Origin: an uncultured Tateyamaria sp.
Lineage (GTDB): Bacteria; Pseudomonadota; Alphaproteobacteria; Rhodobacterales; Rhodobacteraceae
NCBI RefSeq assembly: GCF_947503385.1
Contig: NZ_CANNDO010000003.1
Location: 62,001 to 126,000, forward strand
DNA: 64,000 bases
Reading direction: 5' to 3'
Part shown: in pieces, positions 25,620-34,808 of the stretch
How the letters are laid out: the number at the start of each line of letters is the position of its first letter
How positions within the stretch are numbered: the first letter of the stretch is position 1
Position numbers and translations under genes: made by a program
The notes under the pieces: generated by a model
What the model saw: the letters and a program-made list of their open reading frames with translations, nothing else
Told to the model about the DNA's origin: nothing
Database searches by the model: none

Positions 25620-25968
25620 GGGCGGATTCCTGAAGTCATAAAGTTGCGCGGAAAGGGGCATTTTTTTGCACATAGTTCAAGAGCAATTGCGCTGCAGTGC
25701 AGAAATTTCTGCGTAAAATCTGTGCTGCAAGGCCGCATCGCTCAAATTGCAAGGAACACCGCGCGCAGGGTTAACCATTAATTCAACCTCACGGCGCAGG
25801 CTGATCCCCGTTCCGCTCTCTTCGGGAGGGCCGTTTCGGCAGGGCCGCCGAGGACTTTGCGGGAGTGAGACGCGGAACATCGAACCGGGGCTGCCCGGTC
25901 ATCGCCGGACGATCCGGATGGGCCAGATGACCAGTGGTTTTGCCACTTGCTTGGGAAAGGCGAACGTG
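25620..25968. other. 349-bp intergenic region with palindromes and a structured segment
   Basis: This gap separates mcl2 (minus) from a small secreted protein (plus). It holds a 14-bp perfect palindrome GCAGAAATTTCTGC (25699-25712), a TTGCAA (25747-25752), a CtrA half-site TTAACCAT (25771-25778), and a foldable stretch at 25806-25890: CCCCG with CGGGG and GTTCCGC with GCGGAAC as outer stems, and a GCCG-TTT-CGGC hairpin inside. No convincing ORF is seen. It may contain a leader or small RNA as well as two divergent promoters. Confidence 0.5.
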
Positions 25969-26295
25969 ATGACACGGAATTTCATGATGATGGGCGCACT
26001 GGCCGCGACCGCCCTGCTGGGTGCTTTTGGTGCCACTGCGGCAGACGCACAGCAACAGCGCAATTGCGGACCCCGCGACGTTGTGGTGACGCGGCTGGCC
26101 GAAGGGTACGGTGAAACGCGGCAGTCCATGGGGCTGGGTGCCAACAACGCGGTGATCGAGGTGTTTGCCTCCGAGGAGACGGGCAGTTGGACCATCACGG
26201 TGACCACACCCAACGGCATGACTTGCCTTGTTGCCTCTGGTCAGGCGTTCGAAGAACTGGCCGAGGCGCTGCCTGCCAAGGGCAACGACGCCTGA
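25969..26295 (+). CDS. Small secreted protein with two mature cysteines
   Basis: 108 residues. The signal peptide (MTRNFMMMGALAATALLGAF, cleavage near ADAQ) is followed by a compact domain: RNCGPRDVVVTRLAEGYGET, then a beta-rich part ending NGMTCLVASGQAFEELAEAL. The two cysteines probably form a disulfide. I recognise it as a recurrent small exported protein of this bacterial group but know no function. The ATG at 25969 follows AAAGG. A good terminator lies 30 bp after the stop. Confidence 0.75.
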   Translation: MTRNFMMMGALAATALLGAFGATAADAQQQRNCGPRDVVVTRLAEGYGETRQSMGLGANNAVIEVFASEETGSWTITVTTPNGMTCLVASGQAFEELAEALPAKGNDA

Positions 26296-26325
26296 GATCC
26301 GGGCCTGAATTGGAAATCAGGAAGG

Positions 26326-26351
26326 GGCGCGCCAAGTGGTGCGCCTTTTTT
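26326..26351 (+). terminator. Rho-independent terminator after the small secreted protein
   Basis: GGCGCGCC-AAGT-GGTGCGCC (26326-26345) forms an eight-pair stem with one G-T pair and is followed directly by TTTTTT (26346-26351). It overlaps the stop of the convergent GNAT gene. Confidence 0.85.
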
Positions 26352-26788
26352 CATGGTCGCCGCAGCGGCGCGCGGCGCAGGGTCATGCCCCATTTTTCGT
26401 CTGCGCTGAAGCCAAGCGCCTCGTAGAACCCGCGGGCCTCTGCGGTCTGACCGGTCAACAGCATGATCTTGTAGCAATCAGTGCCCCATGCGGCCTGCAC
26501 GGCCGCCTCCATCACACGGCGACCGTGACCGGCACCACGGTGATCGGCATCAGTGACCACATTTTCGATCAGTGCGTAGGGCCGCCCGCCTTGGGTCATG
26601 TTGGGCAGGATGTGCAGCGTTGCCATGGCGCGGGCGAATGCCCCGTCCCAATCGCCCAGCACGGTCGTTCCGGGATGAGCGATGACAGCTGCGAACGTCT
26701 CCGGCGCAGCGAGCGGTTGGTCCCCGACCAGATGCCGGTAAAGCCGGATGGCAGCGTCCGTGTCAGCGGCGAAAAAGGCGCGGATCAT
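26351..26788 (-). CDS. GNAT-family N-acetyltransferase
   Basis: 145 residues with the GNAT acetyl-CoA site: VVTDADHRGAGHGRRVME contains the R-x-x-G-x-G/A pyrophosphate loop in slightly altered form (HRGAGHG), followed by YKIMLLTGQ and GFYEALGF. The substrate is unknown. The ATG overlaps the TGA of the upstream TSUP gene (ATGA at 26788-26785), so the two are translationally coupled. The 3' end abuts the terminator of the convergent gene. Confidence 0.85.
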   Translation of the reverse strand: MIRAFFAADTDAAIRLYRHLVGDQPLAAPETFAAVIAHPGTTVLGDWDGAFARAMATLHILPNMTQGGRPYALIENVVTDADHRGAGHGRRVMEAAVQAAWGTDCYKIMLLTGQTAEARGFYEALGFSADEKWGMTLRRAPLRRP

Positions 26789-27540
26789 GTCAGTCCGTCC
26801 CAGATCAGCTTGGTCCCTGTTACGGTAAGCAACACGTAGGTGAGCGCAAAGAATATGCGTTCCGGCACCATGAAGTGCATCTTGACCCCGATCCAGGCGC
26901 CCAGCAGAGCAAAAGGCGCAAGCGCCAGATTGGCAAGTCCCGTTTCCGCCGTGAACATCCCCAGAAAGGCGTAAGGCACGAATTTGGCGATATTGATGGC
27001 GGTAAAGATCAGCACCGTGTTGGCCTGATACTCGGTCTTGGTTGTCTTGAGCGACAACAGGTAAACGGCCGCAGGTGGCCCCCCCGCGTGACTGACAAAG
27101 CTGGTAAAGCCCGCGACCGTGCCCGCCAGCCCGCCCGCCCAGCGTGGCAGGGCCGACGCGGCGATGCGAATCCAGCCGCGCGATCGGCCCAGTTGCCAGA
27201 TGACAAACCCGATGGAAATCACACCGATGAGCACGCGCAGCACGTCCGGGTTGGACTGGGCGTAGAACGCCGCCCCGATGGCCACTCCGGGCACACCGCC
27301 GAGGATCATCAGCCGCGCCGTGGGCCAGTGCCATTTGCGCCAATAGGGCCGCAGCGTCGCCACGTCGACCAGCATCAGCAGGGGCAGCATGACGCCCAGC
27401 GCCAGTCCCGGTTCCACCACCAGTGCCAGAATCGAAGAGGCTGCGAACGCGGCCCCCGACCCGAACCCGCCTTTGGAGATGCCCGCAAAGATGGCAGCAG
27501 GCCCGGCAATGGCAAAAAAGGCCCAAGTCAGGTCGAGCAT
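26785..27540 (-). CDS. TSUP (TauE/SafE, DUF81) family membrane protein
   Basis: 251 residues with about seven to eight transmembrane segments. The first family signature is FAGISKGGFGSGAAF (residues 18-32). The second repeat FTSFVSHAGGPPAAVYLL resembles the AGGP variant typical of one TSUP subfamily. It probably exports an organic sulfonate or similar anion. It is only distantly related to the TSUP at 2969. It is divergent from mdh (166-bp gap) and coupled to a GNAT gene. Confidence 0.87.
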   Translation of the reverse strand: MLDLTWAFFAIAGPAAIFAGISKGGFGSGAAFAASSILALVVEPGLALGVMLPLLMLVDVATLRPYWRKWHWPTARLMILGGVPGVAIGAAFYAQSNPDVLRVLIGVISIGFVIWQLGRSRGWIRIAASALPRWAGGLAGTVAGFTSFVSHAGGPPAAVYLLSLKTTKTEYQANTVLIFTAINIAKFVPYAFLGMFTAETGLANLALAPFALLGAWIGVKMHFMVPERIFFALTYVLLTVTGTKLIWDGLT

Positions 27541-27664
27541 CGGAAAACGTCCGTAAAAACTGTGCGTTCCCTTTCCCTTAGCGCGCGGCGTGCGTCACCG
27601 CCAGAGCAGGCGGGCGGTCGTGCCGCAGTGCAGCAGACTTGCAAGGTCCGCGCCCAAGCGCTAG

Positions 27665-28669
<1,005 letters not shown>

Positions 28670-28682
28670 TCGACAGCACAAC

Positions 28683-28716
28683 GGATCGCGCGCGGCTCTT
28701 GCGCCGCGGGCGATCC
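28683..28716 (+). terminator. mdh: Hairpin after mdh
   Basis: GGATCGCGCGCGGC (28683-28696) and GCCGCGGGCGATCC (28703-28716) form a 14-bp stem with a single mismatch and a six-base loop. It starts 13 bp after the mdh stop. There is no T-tract, so it may stabilise the mdh mRNA end instead of terminating efficiently. Confidence 0.65.
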
Positions 28717-28742
28717 ACACGATTACGGTCAATGGGGGGAGT

Positions 28743-29252
28743 ATGAAGGCAACGCTGAACGCAGCGGCTCTGTGCAGCGGCCTCTTTATTTCCGCGGCGC
28801 ACGCAGCCCCCCTAGAAAGCAGGGTCCTCGACCAACACAACGCGTTTGTAAAAACCTGTGTGGCGTGGATCGAGACAGGCGTGGTGCGGGCGGTACCGTC
28901 GTCTTATGTACAGTCCGGTCGCAAGGCCACTTTCAGGATGCCAAACCCCGACGGCGCACATGGATGGAGCGCCGAAATGGCGTTTGATACGCGCCGCAAA
29001 AAGCGCGAATGCAAGTTGCGCATCAACGGAGCGATCCGCGACCGTGCACAGTTCGACAGCATCATGGCCCGGCTCGTCAAACAGGTGGCATCATCCGGTC
29101 GCACCAAACCAACGGGTTTGATCGAAAAGCGCGGGCGCAGGTTTCCTGCGTTTCAAATTGGCACAGATATCTACCGCTACTCGGTCTCTTCGGGTGGCAA
29201 AAACTTTGAAACCACAGCGTATTTTATATACGAGCGCAGTTCTGCGCCTTGA
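28743..29252 (+). CDS. Exported protein of unknown function, two-cysteine type
   Basis: 169 residues with a signal peptide (cleavage near AAHAAP). The mature protein has a helix ending in AFVKTC, a variable middle, a second cysteine in RRKKRECKLRI, a helix (AQFDSIMARLVKQV) and a beta-like C-terminus (NFETTAYFIYER). The same order of features appears in four other exported proteins among the suc genes (32265, 32715, 33466, 35694). The function is unknown. It lies 73 bp after mdh, and a degraded glycosyltransferase follows after 3 bp. Confidence 0.7.
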   Translation: MKATLNAAALCSGLFISAAHAAPLESRVLDQHNAFVKTCVAWIETGVVRAVPSSYVQSGRKATFRMPNPDGAHGWSAEMAFDTRRKKRECKLRINGAIRDRAQFDSIMARLVKQVASSGRTKPTGLIEKRGRRFPAFQIGTDIYRYSVSSGGKNFETTAYFIYERSSAP

Positions 29253-29255
29253 GCA

Positions 29256-29984
29256 ATGACCCAAGACACCACGATTGTTCTGGTATCCTGCACGTCCTGA
29301 GCTCTTGGATCAGACGCTGGCGAGCCTCGCGGCGCGCGACCTCAGTGCCGTGCGCAATATCATCGTGATCGAATACAGCGACCATCCCGGCATTGCCGAG
29401 GTCGTCGCAAGACGTCTGGCATCCGTGCCGCATCCGTTCTGCAACATACGGAAACAGCTGGGTCAGATCGCCTCGATTGATCGCGCGTACAGTCATGTGG
29501 AGACGCCTTACATCTACCATTGCGAGGATGATTGGCTGTTTCCCACGTCGCTGTTCATTGAGGAAAGTCGCGCCGTCCTTGAGGCGCGCGCGGACGTTCA
29601 TGCGGTGATGCTGCGCGCATAGTCCAAAGCAACGGACGCTCAGAACCACGCGGCGCCGTCCGAGATTGCGGGCGTGCCCCTGCGCATTGCCGACCCCAAG
29701 GCGCACCGGCGCTGGGGCAGTTTTTGTTCAATCCCGGCTTGCGCCGCACCAGTGACTACTCTGCCCGTGCCCCCTACGCGCAAATCGGGCCGGAGCGCGA
29801 CCTGAGCCATTATCACAAGCTGCGCGGCTTTCGCCTAGTCTATCTTGAGGCGGGCGACGTGACACATATCGGCTTTGAACCCACGGTGAAAACGGACGAA
29901 ATCCGCCGCAAAAAGGCGCGTGGATTCCTGTTCAAATCCCTGTGGCACAGGCTGCAGTTCGCATGGTTTCGCCGATACGGATAG
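29256..29984 (+). pseudogene. Degraded glycosyltransferase family 2-like gene (two frameshifts, one nonsense codon)
   Basis: The start MTQDTTIVLVSCT (from 29256) is in one frame, then continues one base out of frame as RPELLDQTLASLAARDLSAV (shift near 29290-29298). An in-frame TAG at 29620-29622 interrupts VMLRA/SKATD, consistent with TGG to TAG. A second one-base loss near 29712-29720 moves the frame again to FNPGLRRTSDYSARAPYAQI and on to the end. Joined, the pieces give about 240 residues with a GT-A style core (YIYHCEDDWLFP, an acidic DxD-like motif). The expected original role is transfer of a sugar to a surface glycan. Sequencing error is unlikely to explain three separate lesions. Confidence 0.8.
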
Positions 29985-30062
29985 GCGGACGATTGAAACC
30001 GGTACAGAATTTTCCGCGATTGGCCTGTCGCCGCGCCGCCAGACTGCCCATATAGTCGCCAT

Positions 30063-30905
30063 ATGCCACAGACCCGCCCCATTGAGCGAAAGCTGACCAC
30101 GATCCTTGCTGCGGATGCTGCCAATTACTCTGGCCGTATGCACACCGACGAAGAGGGCACCGTGCGCGCGCTGCGCGCTGCGCGGGCGGTAATTGATGCG
30201 TCTATCACCGGGCGCGGTGGCCGGATCGCGAACACATCGGGCGACGGTCTGATTGCAGAATTTCCGTCAGTCGTGGACGCGGTGTCCTGCGCGGTGAACA
30301 TCCAGACCGTGTTGAATGACACGCCCGACCATCTGTCCTTTCGGTTGGGCGTGCATCTGGGCGACGTGATTGTCGAAGGGCAAGACCTGTTGGGAGACGG
30401 TGTAAACCTTGCTGCGCGCCTACAGGAAATGGCGGACGTGGGCGGCATCCTGATTTCGCAACAGGTCTATGATCAGGTGCGCCGAAAACTCGGGCCGGTC
30501 GAATTTCGCCCGCTTGGCCCGGCCACCCCAAAGCATTTGCAGGACGAAGTGGGCGTCTATGCGGTTGTGGCCCCCGGCATCGTGGCACCGCGTCTGCCGG
30601 ACAATCTGGGCCCAAAGGTCCATATTCCCCCACCCCCACCGCCGGTCCTCGAGGATGGTGCGCCCACACCCTCCCCCGAGGAGGTGCCACCGCAAATCGC
30701 AGAGATGCGCCGCAAGTTTCGCAAGGACGGCAGGCGGTTGGGCGCAGCGATCGGTGCAATAGTTCTGGTAGAGATCATATTTGATCTCAGCCCGGTCCTT
30801 ACGGTTGTGCCGACCGTCGCGCTTGCATGGATTCTCTTTAGCCGGTGGCGCAAGCTGAAGGCCGCGGAAGCCACCGAAGTGCAGGAAGAGTCGCAGCCGG
30901 GCTGA
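30063..30905 (+). CDS. Class III adenylate/guanylate cyclase with C-terminal membrane segments
   Basis: 280 residues. The cyclase homology domain fills about residues 8-175: KLTTILAADAANYSG with the first metal Asp, NTSGDGLIAEF with the GDG motif, and LGDGVNLAARLQEMA with the transition-state Asn and Arg. A proline-rich linker (about 190-215) leads to two transmembrane helices near the C-terminus (AIGAIVLVEIIFDL and VLTVVPTVALAWILF), an inverted layout compared with most membrane cyclases. It should make cAMP or cGMP. It lies 169 bp upstream of sucC, but the operator pair and promoter between suggest separate transcription. Confidence 0.88.
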   Translation: MPQTRPIERKLTTILAADAANYSGRMHTDEEGTVRALRAARAVIDASITGRGGRIANTSGDGLIAEFPSVVDAVSCAVNIQTVLNDTPDHLSFRLGVHLGDVIVEGQDLLGDGVNLAARLQEMADVGGILISQQVYDQVRRKLGPVEFRPLGPATPKHLQDEVGVYAVVAPGIVAPRLPDNLGPKVHIPPPPPPVLEDGAPTPSPEEVPPQIAEMRRKFRKDGRRLGAAIGAIVLVEIIFDLSPVLTVVPTVALAWILFSRWRKLKAAEATEVQEESQPG

Positions 30906-30932
30906 CGTGATTCGATCCTTGTCTGAAATTTT

Positions 30933-30961
30933 GTGATCACACTTTTTCAACGTGTGATCAC
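30933..30961 (+). promoter_or_regulatory. Paired GTGATCAC palindromes upstream of sucC
   Basis: GTGATCAC at 30933-30940 and 30954-30961, 13 bp apart (21 bp centre to centre), embedded in TTTTGTGATCACA and GTGTGATCACAAA. The block ends 113 bp before the sucC ATG. The spacing, and nearly the distance to the gene, equal those of the pair upstream of sdhC. Likely a dimer-of-dimers operator coordinating the TCA operons; the regulator is unknown. Confidence 0.75.
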
Positions 30962-31074
30962 AAATCCGGAAATTCCGCCGATTTCCCCGCCCTGCGACAT
31001 CTTACCCGTTTACCTGACCTTCAGCATCGGTCGAATAGGCAGGAACCTGCACCACCAAACGGGACCGATTTGTC

Positions 31075-32268
31075 ATGAACATCCACGAATACCAGGCCAA
31101 AGCCCTTCTGCGCAGCTACGGGGCTCCGGTCTCGGACGGGCGCGTTGTTTTGCGGGCCGAAGACGCAAAGACAGCAGCGGGCGCGCTGGATGGCCCGTTG
31201 TGGGTGGTCAAGGCGCAGATCCACGCCGGTGGTCGCGGCAAGGGCACCTTCAAAGAAGCGGACGCAGGCGAAAAGGGCGGCGTGCGCCTCACCAAATCGG
31301 TTGAGGAAGCCTCCGAAGAAGCCAAAAAGATGTTGGGCCGTACTTTGGTCACGCATCAGACCGGCCCGGCGGGCAAGCAAGTGAACCGCATCTATATCGA
31401 GGACGGTTCGGGCATCGAGACCGAGATGTATCTGGCCCTGCTCGTTGACCGTGTAACCAGCCGCGTGTCCTTTGTCTGTTCGACCGAAGGCGGCATGGAC
31501 ATCGAAGAGGTGGCCGCAGAGACGCCCGAGAAGATCCTGAGCTTTTCCGTCGATCCCGCGACGGGGTATCAGGCATATCACGGTCGGCGCATCGCCTTCA
31601 TGCTGGGTCTGGAAGGCAAACAGGTGAAGCAATGCGTGGGCCTCATGGGCCTGCTCTACAAGGCGTTCATCGAAAAAGACATGGAAATGCTTGAGATCAA
31701 TCCGCTGATCGTCACCGACAGCGGCGATCTCAAGGTGCTGGATGCCAAGGTCAGCTTTGACGGCAACGCAATTTACCGCCACGCCGACATCAACGAACTG
31801 CGCGACGAGACCGAGGAAGACCCCAAGGAACTCGCCGCCTCTAAATACGACCTGAACTATATCGCACTGGATGGCGAGATTGGCTGCATGGTCAACGGTG
31901 CCGGTCTGGCCATGGCGACAATGGACATCATCAAGCTCTATGGGGCCGAGCCTGCCAACTTTCTTGACGTGGGTGGCGGCGCCACCAAGGAAAAGGTGAC
32001 CGAGGCGTTCAAGATCATCACCTCCGATCCCAACGTCAAAGGCATCCTCGTCAACATCTTTGGCGGCATCATGCGCTGCGACGTGATCGCCGAAGGCGTG
32101 GTCGCCGCGGTCAAGGAAGTGGGCCTGCAAGTGCCGCTTGTGGTGCGTCTTGAGGGGACGAACGTGCAGCAGGGCAAGGACATCATCAACAATTCCGGCC
32201 TCGACGTCATCGCCGCTGATGACCTCAAGGACGGCGCTCAAAAGATCGTGCAGGCCGTCAAGGGATGA
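31075..32268 (+). CDS. sucC: Succinyl-CoA synthetase, beta subunit (ADP-forming)
   Basis: 397 residues. With SucD it converts succinyl-CoA, ADP and phosphate to succinate, ATP and CoA. The N-terminal ATP-grasp domain starts [18 protein letters not shown] and has the nucleotide loop [12 protein letters not shown]. The C-terminal domain has [17 protein letters not shown] and [15 protein letters not shown]. It is unusual in not being next to sucD: four other genes, 2.5 kb, lie between them. The stop overlaps the next lipoprotein gene (ATGA at 32265-32268). Confidence 0.97.
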   Translation: MNIHEYQAKALLRSYGAPVSDGRVVLRAEDAKTAAGALDGPLWVVKAQIHAGGRGKGTFKEADAGEKGGVRLTKSVEEASEEAKKMLGRTLVTHQTGPAGKQVNRIYIEDGSGIETEMYLALLVDRVTSRVSFVCSTEGGMDIEEVAAETPEKILSFSVDPATGYQAYHGRRIAFMLGLEGKQVKQCVGLMGLLYKAFIEKDMEMLEINPLIVTDSGDLKVLDAKVSFDGNAIYRHADINELRDETEEDPKELAASKYDLNYIALDGEIGCMVNGAGLAMATMDIIKLYGAEPANFLDVGGGATKEKVTEAFKIITSDPNVKGILVNIFGGIMRCDVIAEGVVAAVKEVGLQVPLVVRLEGTNVQQGKDIINNSGLDVIAADDLKDGAQKIVQAVKG

Positions 32269-32714
32269 TCCGCCGCGCGCGGCATATTGGAGCGGTGGCG
32301 CTGGCGTTGCTGGCTCTGACCGCCTGCGATGACGGGGCCGGTCCGGCCCCAAACGCGCCGGAGCCGATTTTCCGCTCTGCCAGTGCCGAACCGGGGTCAG
32401 CCAACACTCCGGTGCGCTTTGCCCGTACTGTGCTGCAAACAGCCTGCATCGACACGCAACCCGATTTTCAGGGCGCGACGCGCGCTTTGGCCCGCGCCGG
32501 TGGTTTTGCCCAAAGTGCCAAGACGGGCACATTTTTCCACCAGCGCTATGACATGTCGGTCAAGGTCGTGCCGGGCCGCTGTTCGATGGTCGTCGGCACG
32601 TCTGGTGCGCGCGACAGTCTTGCGCAACTGGGCACGCTTAACAGCGTGCAAACCGGTGTGCCGCGCGTGTTTGGTGGACGATCCTATTATGCATTCTTTG
32701 TATCGGGGGCCTGA
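32265..32714 (+). CDS. Lipoprotein of unknown function, two-cysteine type, coupled to sucC
   Basis: 149 residues. The lipoprotein signal ends in the lipobox LTAC ([12 protein letters not shown]). The mature domain has ARTVLQTAC, about 50 variable residues, [11 protein letters not shown], a helix, and a C-terminal beta strand ([13 protein letters not shown]). It overlaps sucC by four bases. It abuts the next lipoprotein gene with no gap, so it is translated with the TCA operon. No known domain was recognised. Part of the proposed family described in the findings. Confidence 0.75.
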   Translation: MIRRARHIGAVALALLALTACDDGAGPAPNAPEPIFRSASAEPGSANTPVRFARTVLQTACIDTQPDFQGATRALARAGGFAQSAKTGTFFHQRYDMSVKVVPGRCSMVVGTSGARDSLAQLGTLNSVQTGVPRVFGGRSYYAFFVSGA

Positions 32715-33431
32715 ATGAAACAAATTATACTTGCTCTGGGCATCGTGGTGGCATTGGCCGCCTGCGAAAGCCCGATCTCGCGAGCGACCGGCCCGACAGG
32801 CCCTGAATTGCCGCCCCTTGGCCTCGCTGCGACCGCCATATGGCTCGAAGACCGCGAAGCGCTCACCAGCCAAAGTGCGGAACGTGCAGCCGAAATTCGG
32901 GCAGCACAGCAGAACGCGGCCCGTCGTCAGGCCGTGGTGCAGCCCGCATCTCAACCGGCGGCACAACCGCTGTCGGCTCAGCCGGTCCCGACCGGCACAA
33001 TTGCGCTTGCGGCGCGCGCCTTTGCAGACGCCTGTGTGGCCAGCCTGCCCACGATGCAGAATGTGCGCGCGCAGGCCCGCAGCGCGAATGAACGGTATTT
33101 CGGCACAAAACCAGAGGAGTCGTCGCGGACTTTGCTGGGCGGACAGGGCGCGCAAGGTGATGTGGCGCTGTCGGTCTTTATTCAGGCGGGCCGTGGGCGC
33201 GACATCAATCAATGCAGTGTCGGTGCGCGGCGGCAGGATGCGTCCGCGCTTGCGCAGGCCTTGGTGGCGACACTGGGGGCTGCGGGTTACGGCCTGACAC
33301 CGGTTGCAGATGCTGACGCACAGCGCGCATGGCAGATTGACGGTGCAGCGCCCGGCACCATCCTGCGGGTCAACAGCCGCCGCAATTTCCTTGGCCAGAT
33401 CGTGACAGGGGCGTGGATCTCATGGCGTTGA
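32715..33431 (+). CDS. Lipoprotein of unknown function, two-cysteine type
   Basis: 238 residues with lipobox LAAC (IVVALAACES). A Pro/Ala/Gln-rich linker (about residues 70-95, rich in AQP and ASQPA) leads to a domain with AARAFADAC, a variable stretch, and DINQCSVGARR, then a helix (ASALAQALVATLGAAGYG) and a strand (VTGAWISWR). It repeats the layout of its upstream neighbour at greater length, suggesting an ancient tandem duplication. The function is unknown. Confidence 0.75.
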   Translation: MKQIILALGIVVALAACESPISRATGPTGPELPPLGLAATAIWLEDREALTSQSAERAAEIRAAQQNAARRQAVVQPASQPAAQPLSAQPVPTGTIALAARAFADACVASLPTMQNVRAQARSANERYFGTKPEESSRTLLGGQGAQGDVALSVFIQAGRGRDINQCSVGARRQDASALAQALVATLGAAGYGLTPVADADAQRAWQIDGAAPGTILRVNSRRNFLGQIVTGAWISWR

Positions 33432-33465
33432 TGCACAGCACATCCGGAGCGCGGAGCCCACAATA

Positions 33466-33981
33466 ATGAAACCGTTCGCCCGGCATATCTGTCTGATCGC
33501 TGGCGTGATCTGTGCCTGCGGCTTTGCCGTGAGCGCGCAGGTCGGGCCTGTGCATCCGGGCATTAAGGCGTTTACCAGCTATTGCTTTAAGGCGGGTCAG
33601 ACGGCGGCTGTCGCACGCGCCAACATGGAACGGAATGCCGGCGCACCCTTGCCGTTTGAACTGACCTTCTGGGACAAATCGCTTGAACCCGCACCGGGAA
33701 CTCCCGCCCATTCCGAACGCCGGTGCGAGGTGGCCTTTGCAGGCGACCAAGCGGGCGCCGCAGTGGATGCCGTGCAAGCCAAGATGGCGATGCCCCCCGT
33801 CTTCGGTACGCCCCTGCCCTTGCCTGCCCCCTTTGCCGCCACACCCGGCACCGCCTATATCGAAGCGCGCGAATTGCTCCGCCGTCGGGTCGCCGTGGTC
33901 CATATCGGGGTGCGCGGCGACACTGCCGAAACCTTTCTGCGCGTAGACCGCCTGCCTGCGGGCGAGGGGTTCGGGTCATGA
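33466..33981 (+). CDS. Exported protein of unknown function, two-cysteine type
   Basis: 171 residues with a signal peptide (cleavage near AVSAQV). The mature part has IKAFTSYC, a variable middle, ERRCEVAFAG, an Ala-rich helix (AGAAVDAVQAKM) and a C-terminal beta-like segment (RRVAVVHIGVRG). Here the product is secreted, not lipidated. The stop overlaps the start of the GT25 gene (ATGA at 33978-33981). The function is unknown. Confidence 0.72.
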   Translation: MKPFARHICLIAGVICACGFAVSAQVGPVHPGIKAFTSYCFKAGQTAAVARANMERNAGAPLPFELTFWDKSLEPAPGTPAHSERRCEVAFAGDQAGAAVDAVQAKMAMPPVFGTPLPLPAPFAATPGTAYIEARELLRRRVAVVHIGVRGDTAETFLRVDRLPAGEGFGS

Positions 33982-34796
33982 GTGTCTATGTCGAGGTCAT
34001 CAATCTCGCCCGCGCCACCGAACGCCGCGCGCATATGCAGACCGAGTTGGAGCGCGCGGGCATCGACGCCGCCTTCCCCCCCGCCTTCGACATGAAGGAA
34101 CATCCGCCCGAAGTGATGTTGCACCATTGCAAGGAAAACGGCCCATGGGGCACGTTTCAGCCGGGCAACATGGCCTGCACCATCAGCCACGAAATGGCGT
34201 GGGACCGGTTCATGGCCTCGGACGCGGATTATGCCGTGATCCTTGAAGACGACGTTTTTGTCTCTCCTGACTTGGCCGCGTGGCTGCGGGACATGTCGTG
34301 GTGGCCCGCAGATGCGCAACTCGTCAAGATCGAGCGCTGGAACGGGCGCAACACCAAGGTGCTGCTGGCAAAGGATGGGCCACGCCACCTCGGCCGCGAG
34401 CTGCGGCGGCTGTTTGGCCGCCACGTCGGGTCCGCCGGTTACATCCTGAACCGCGAGGGGGCGCAGCGAATGCTGGCGCATCGACCCTTTGCAGTGTCGA
34501 TCGACAATTACCTGTTCAACCGCAACGCCTCTCCTGCGGCGCGCAGCGTGGTGACCTATCAGATCAGCCCGGCGCTGGTGCAGCAGGGCAATGAACCCGA
34601 CGGCGTCGAACCCAGCCTCAACCACCGCAAGCGCCCCGAAGGCTGGGCGCTGACCGTGCAAAAGCTCAAGCGCGGCTGGCGCGAGGTGTCGTATCCGCTG
34701 TCGACCTATTTCAAATTCTTCACCGGTCAGATCGTTCTGACCCCCGTCCCCTATGCCGCCCACGCGGGCGCGCCCACCCAAACTTCCGAGACGTAA
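33978..34796 (+). CDS. Glycosyltransferase family 25
   Basis: 272 residues of the GT25/LPS glycosyltransferase family. It shows YVEVINLARATERRAHM at the N-terminus, GNMACTISHEMAWDRF, and YAVILEDDVFVS with the acidic metal-binding motif. The HVGSAGYILNREGAQRMLAH segment is the C-terminal family signature. It probably adds galactose or another hexose to lipopolysaccharide or another surface glycan. It overlaps the upstream exported protein gene and ends 12 bp before sucD, so it is cotranscribed with core metabolism. Confidence 0.87.
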   Translation: MSVYVEVINLARATERRAHMQTELERAGIDAAFPPAFDMKEHPPEVMLHHCKENGPWGTFQPGNMACTISHEMAWDRFMASDADYAVILEDDVFVSPDLAAWLRDMSWWPADAQLVKIERWNGRNTKVLLAKDGPRHLGRELRRLFGRHVGSAGYILNREGAQRMLAHRPFAVSIDNYLFNRNASPAARSVVTYQISPALVQQGNEPDGVEPSLNHRKRPEGWALTVQKLKRGWREVSYPLSTYFKFFTGQIVLTPVPYAAHAGAPTQTSET

Positions 34797-34808
34797 AAAG
34801 GACCTGTC

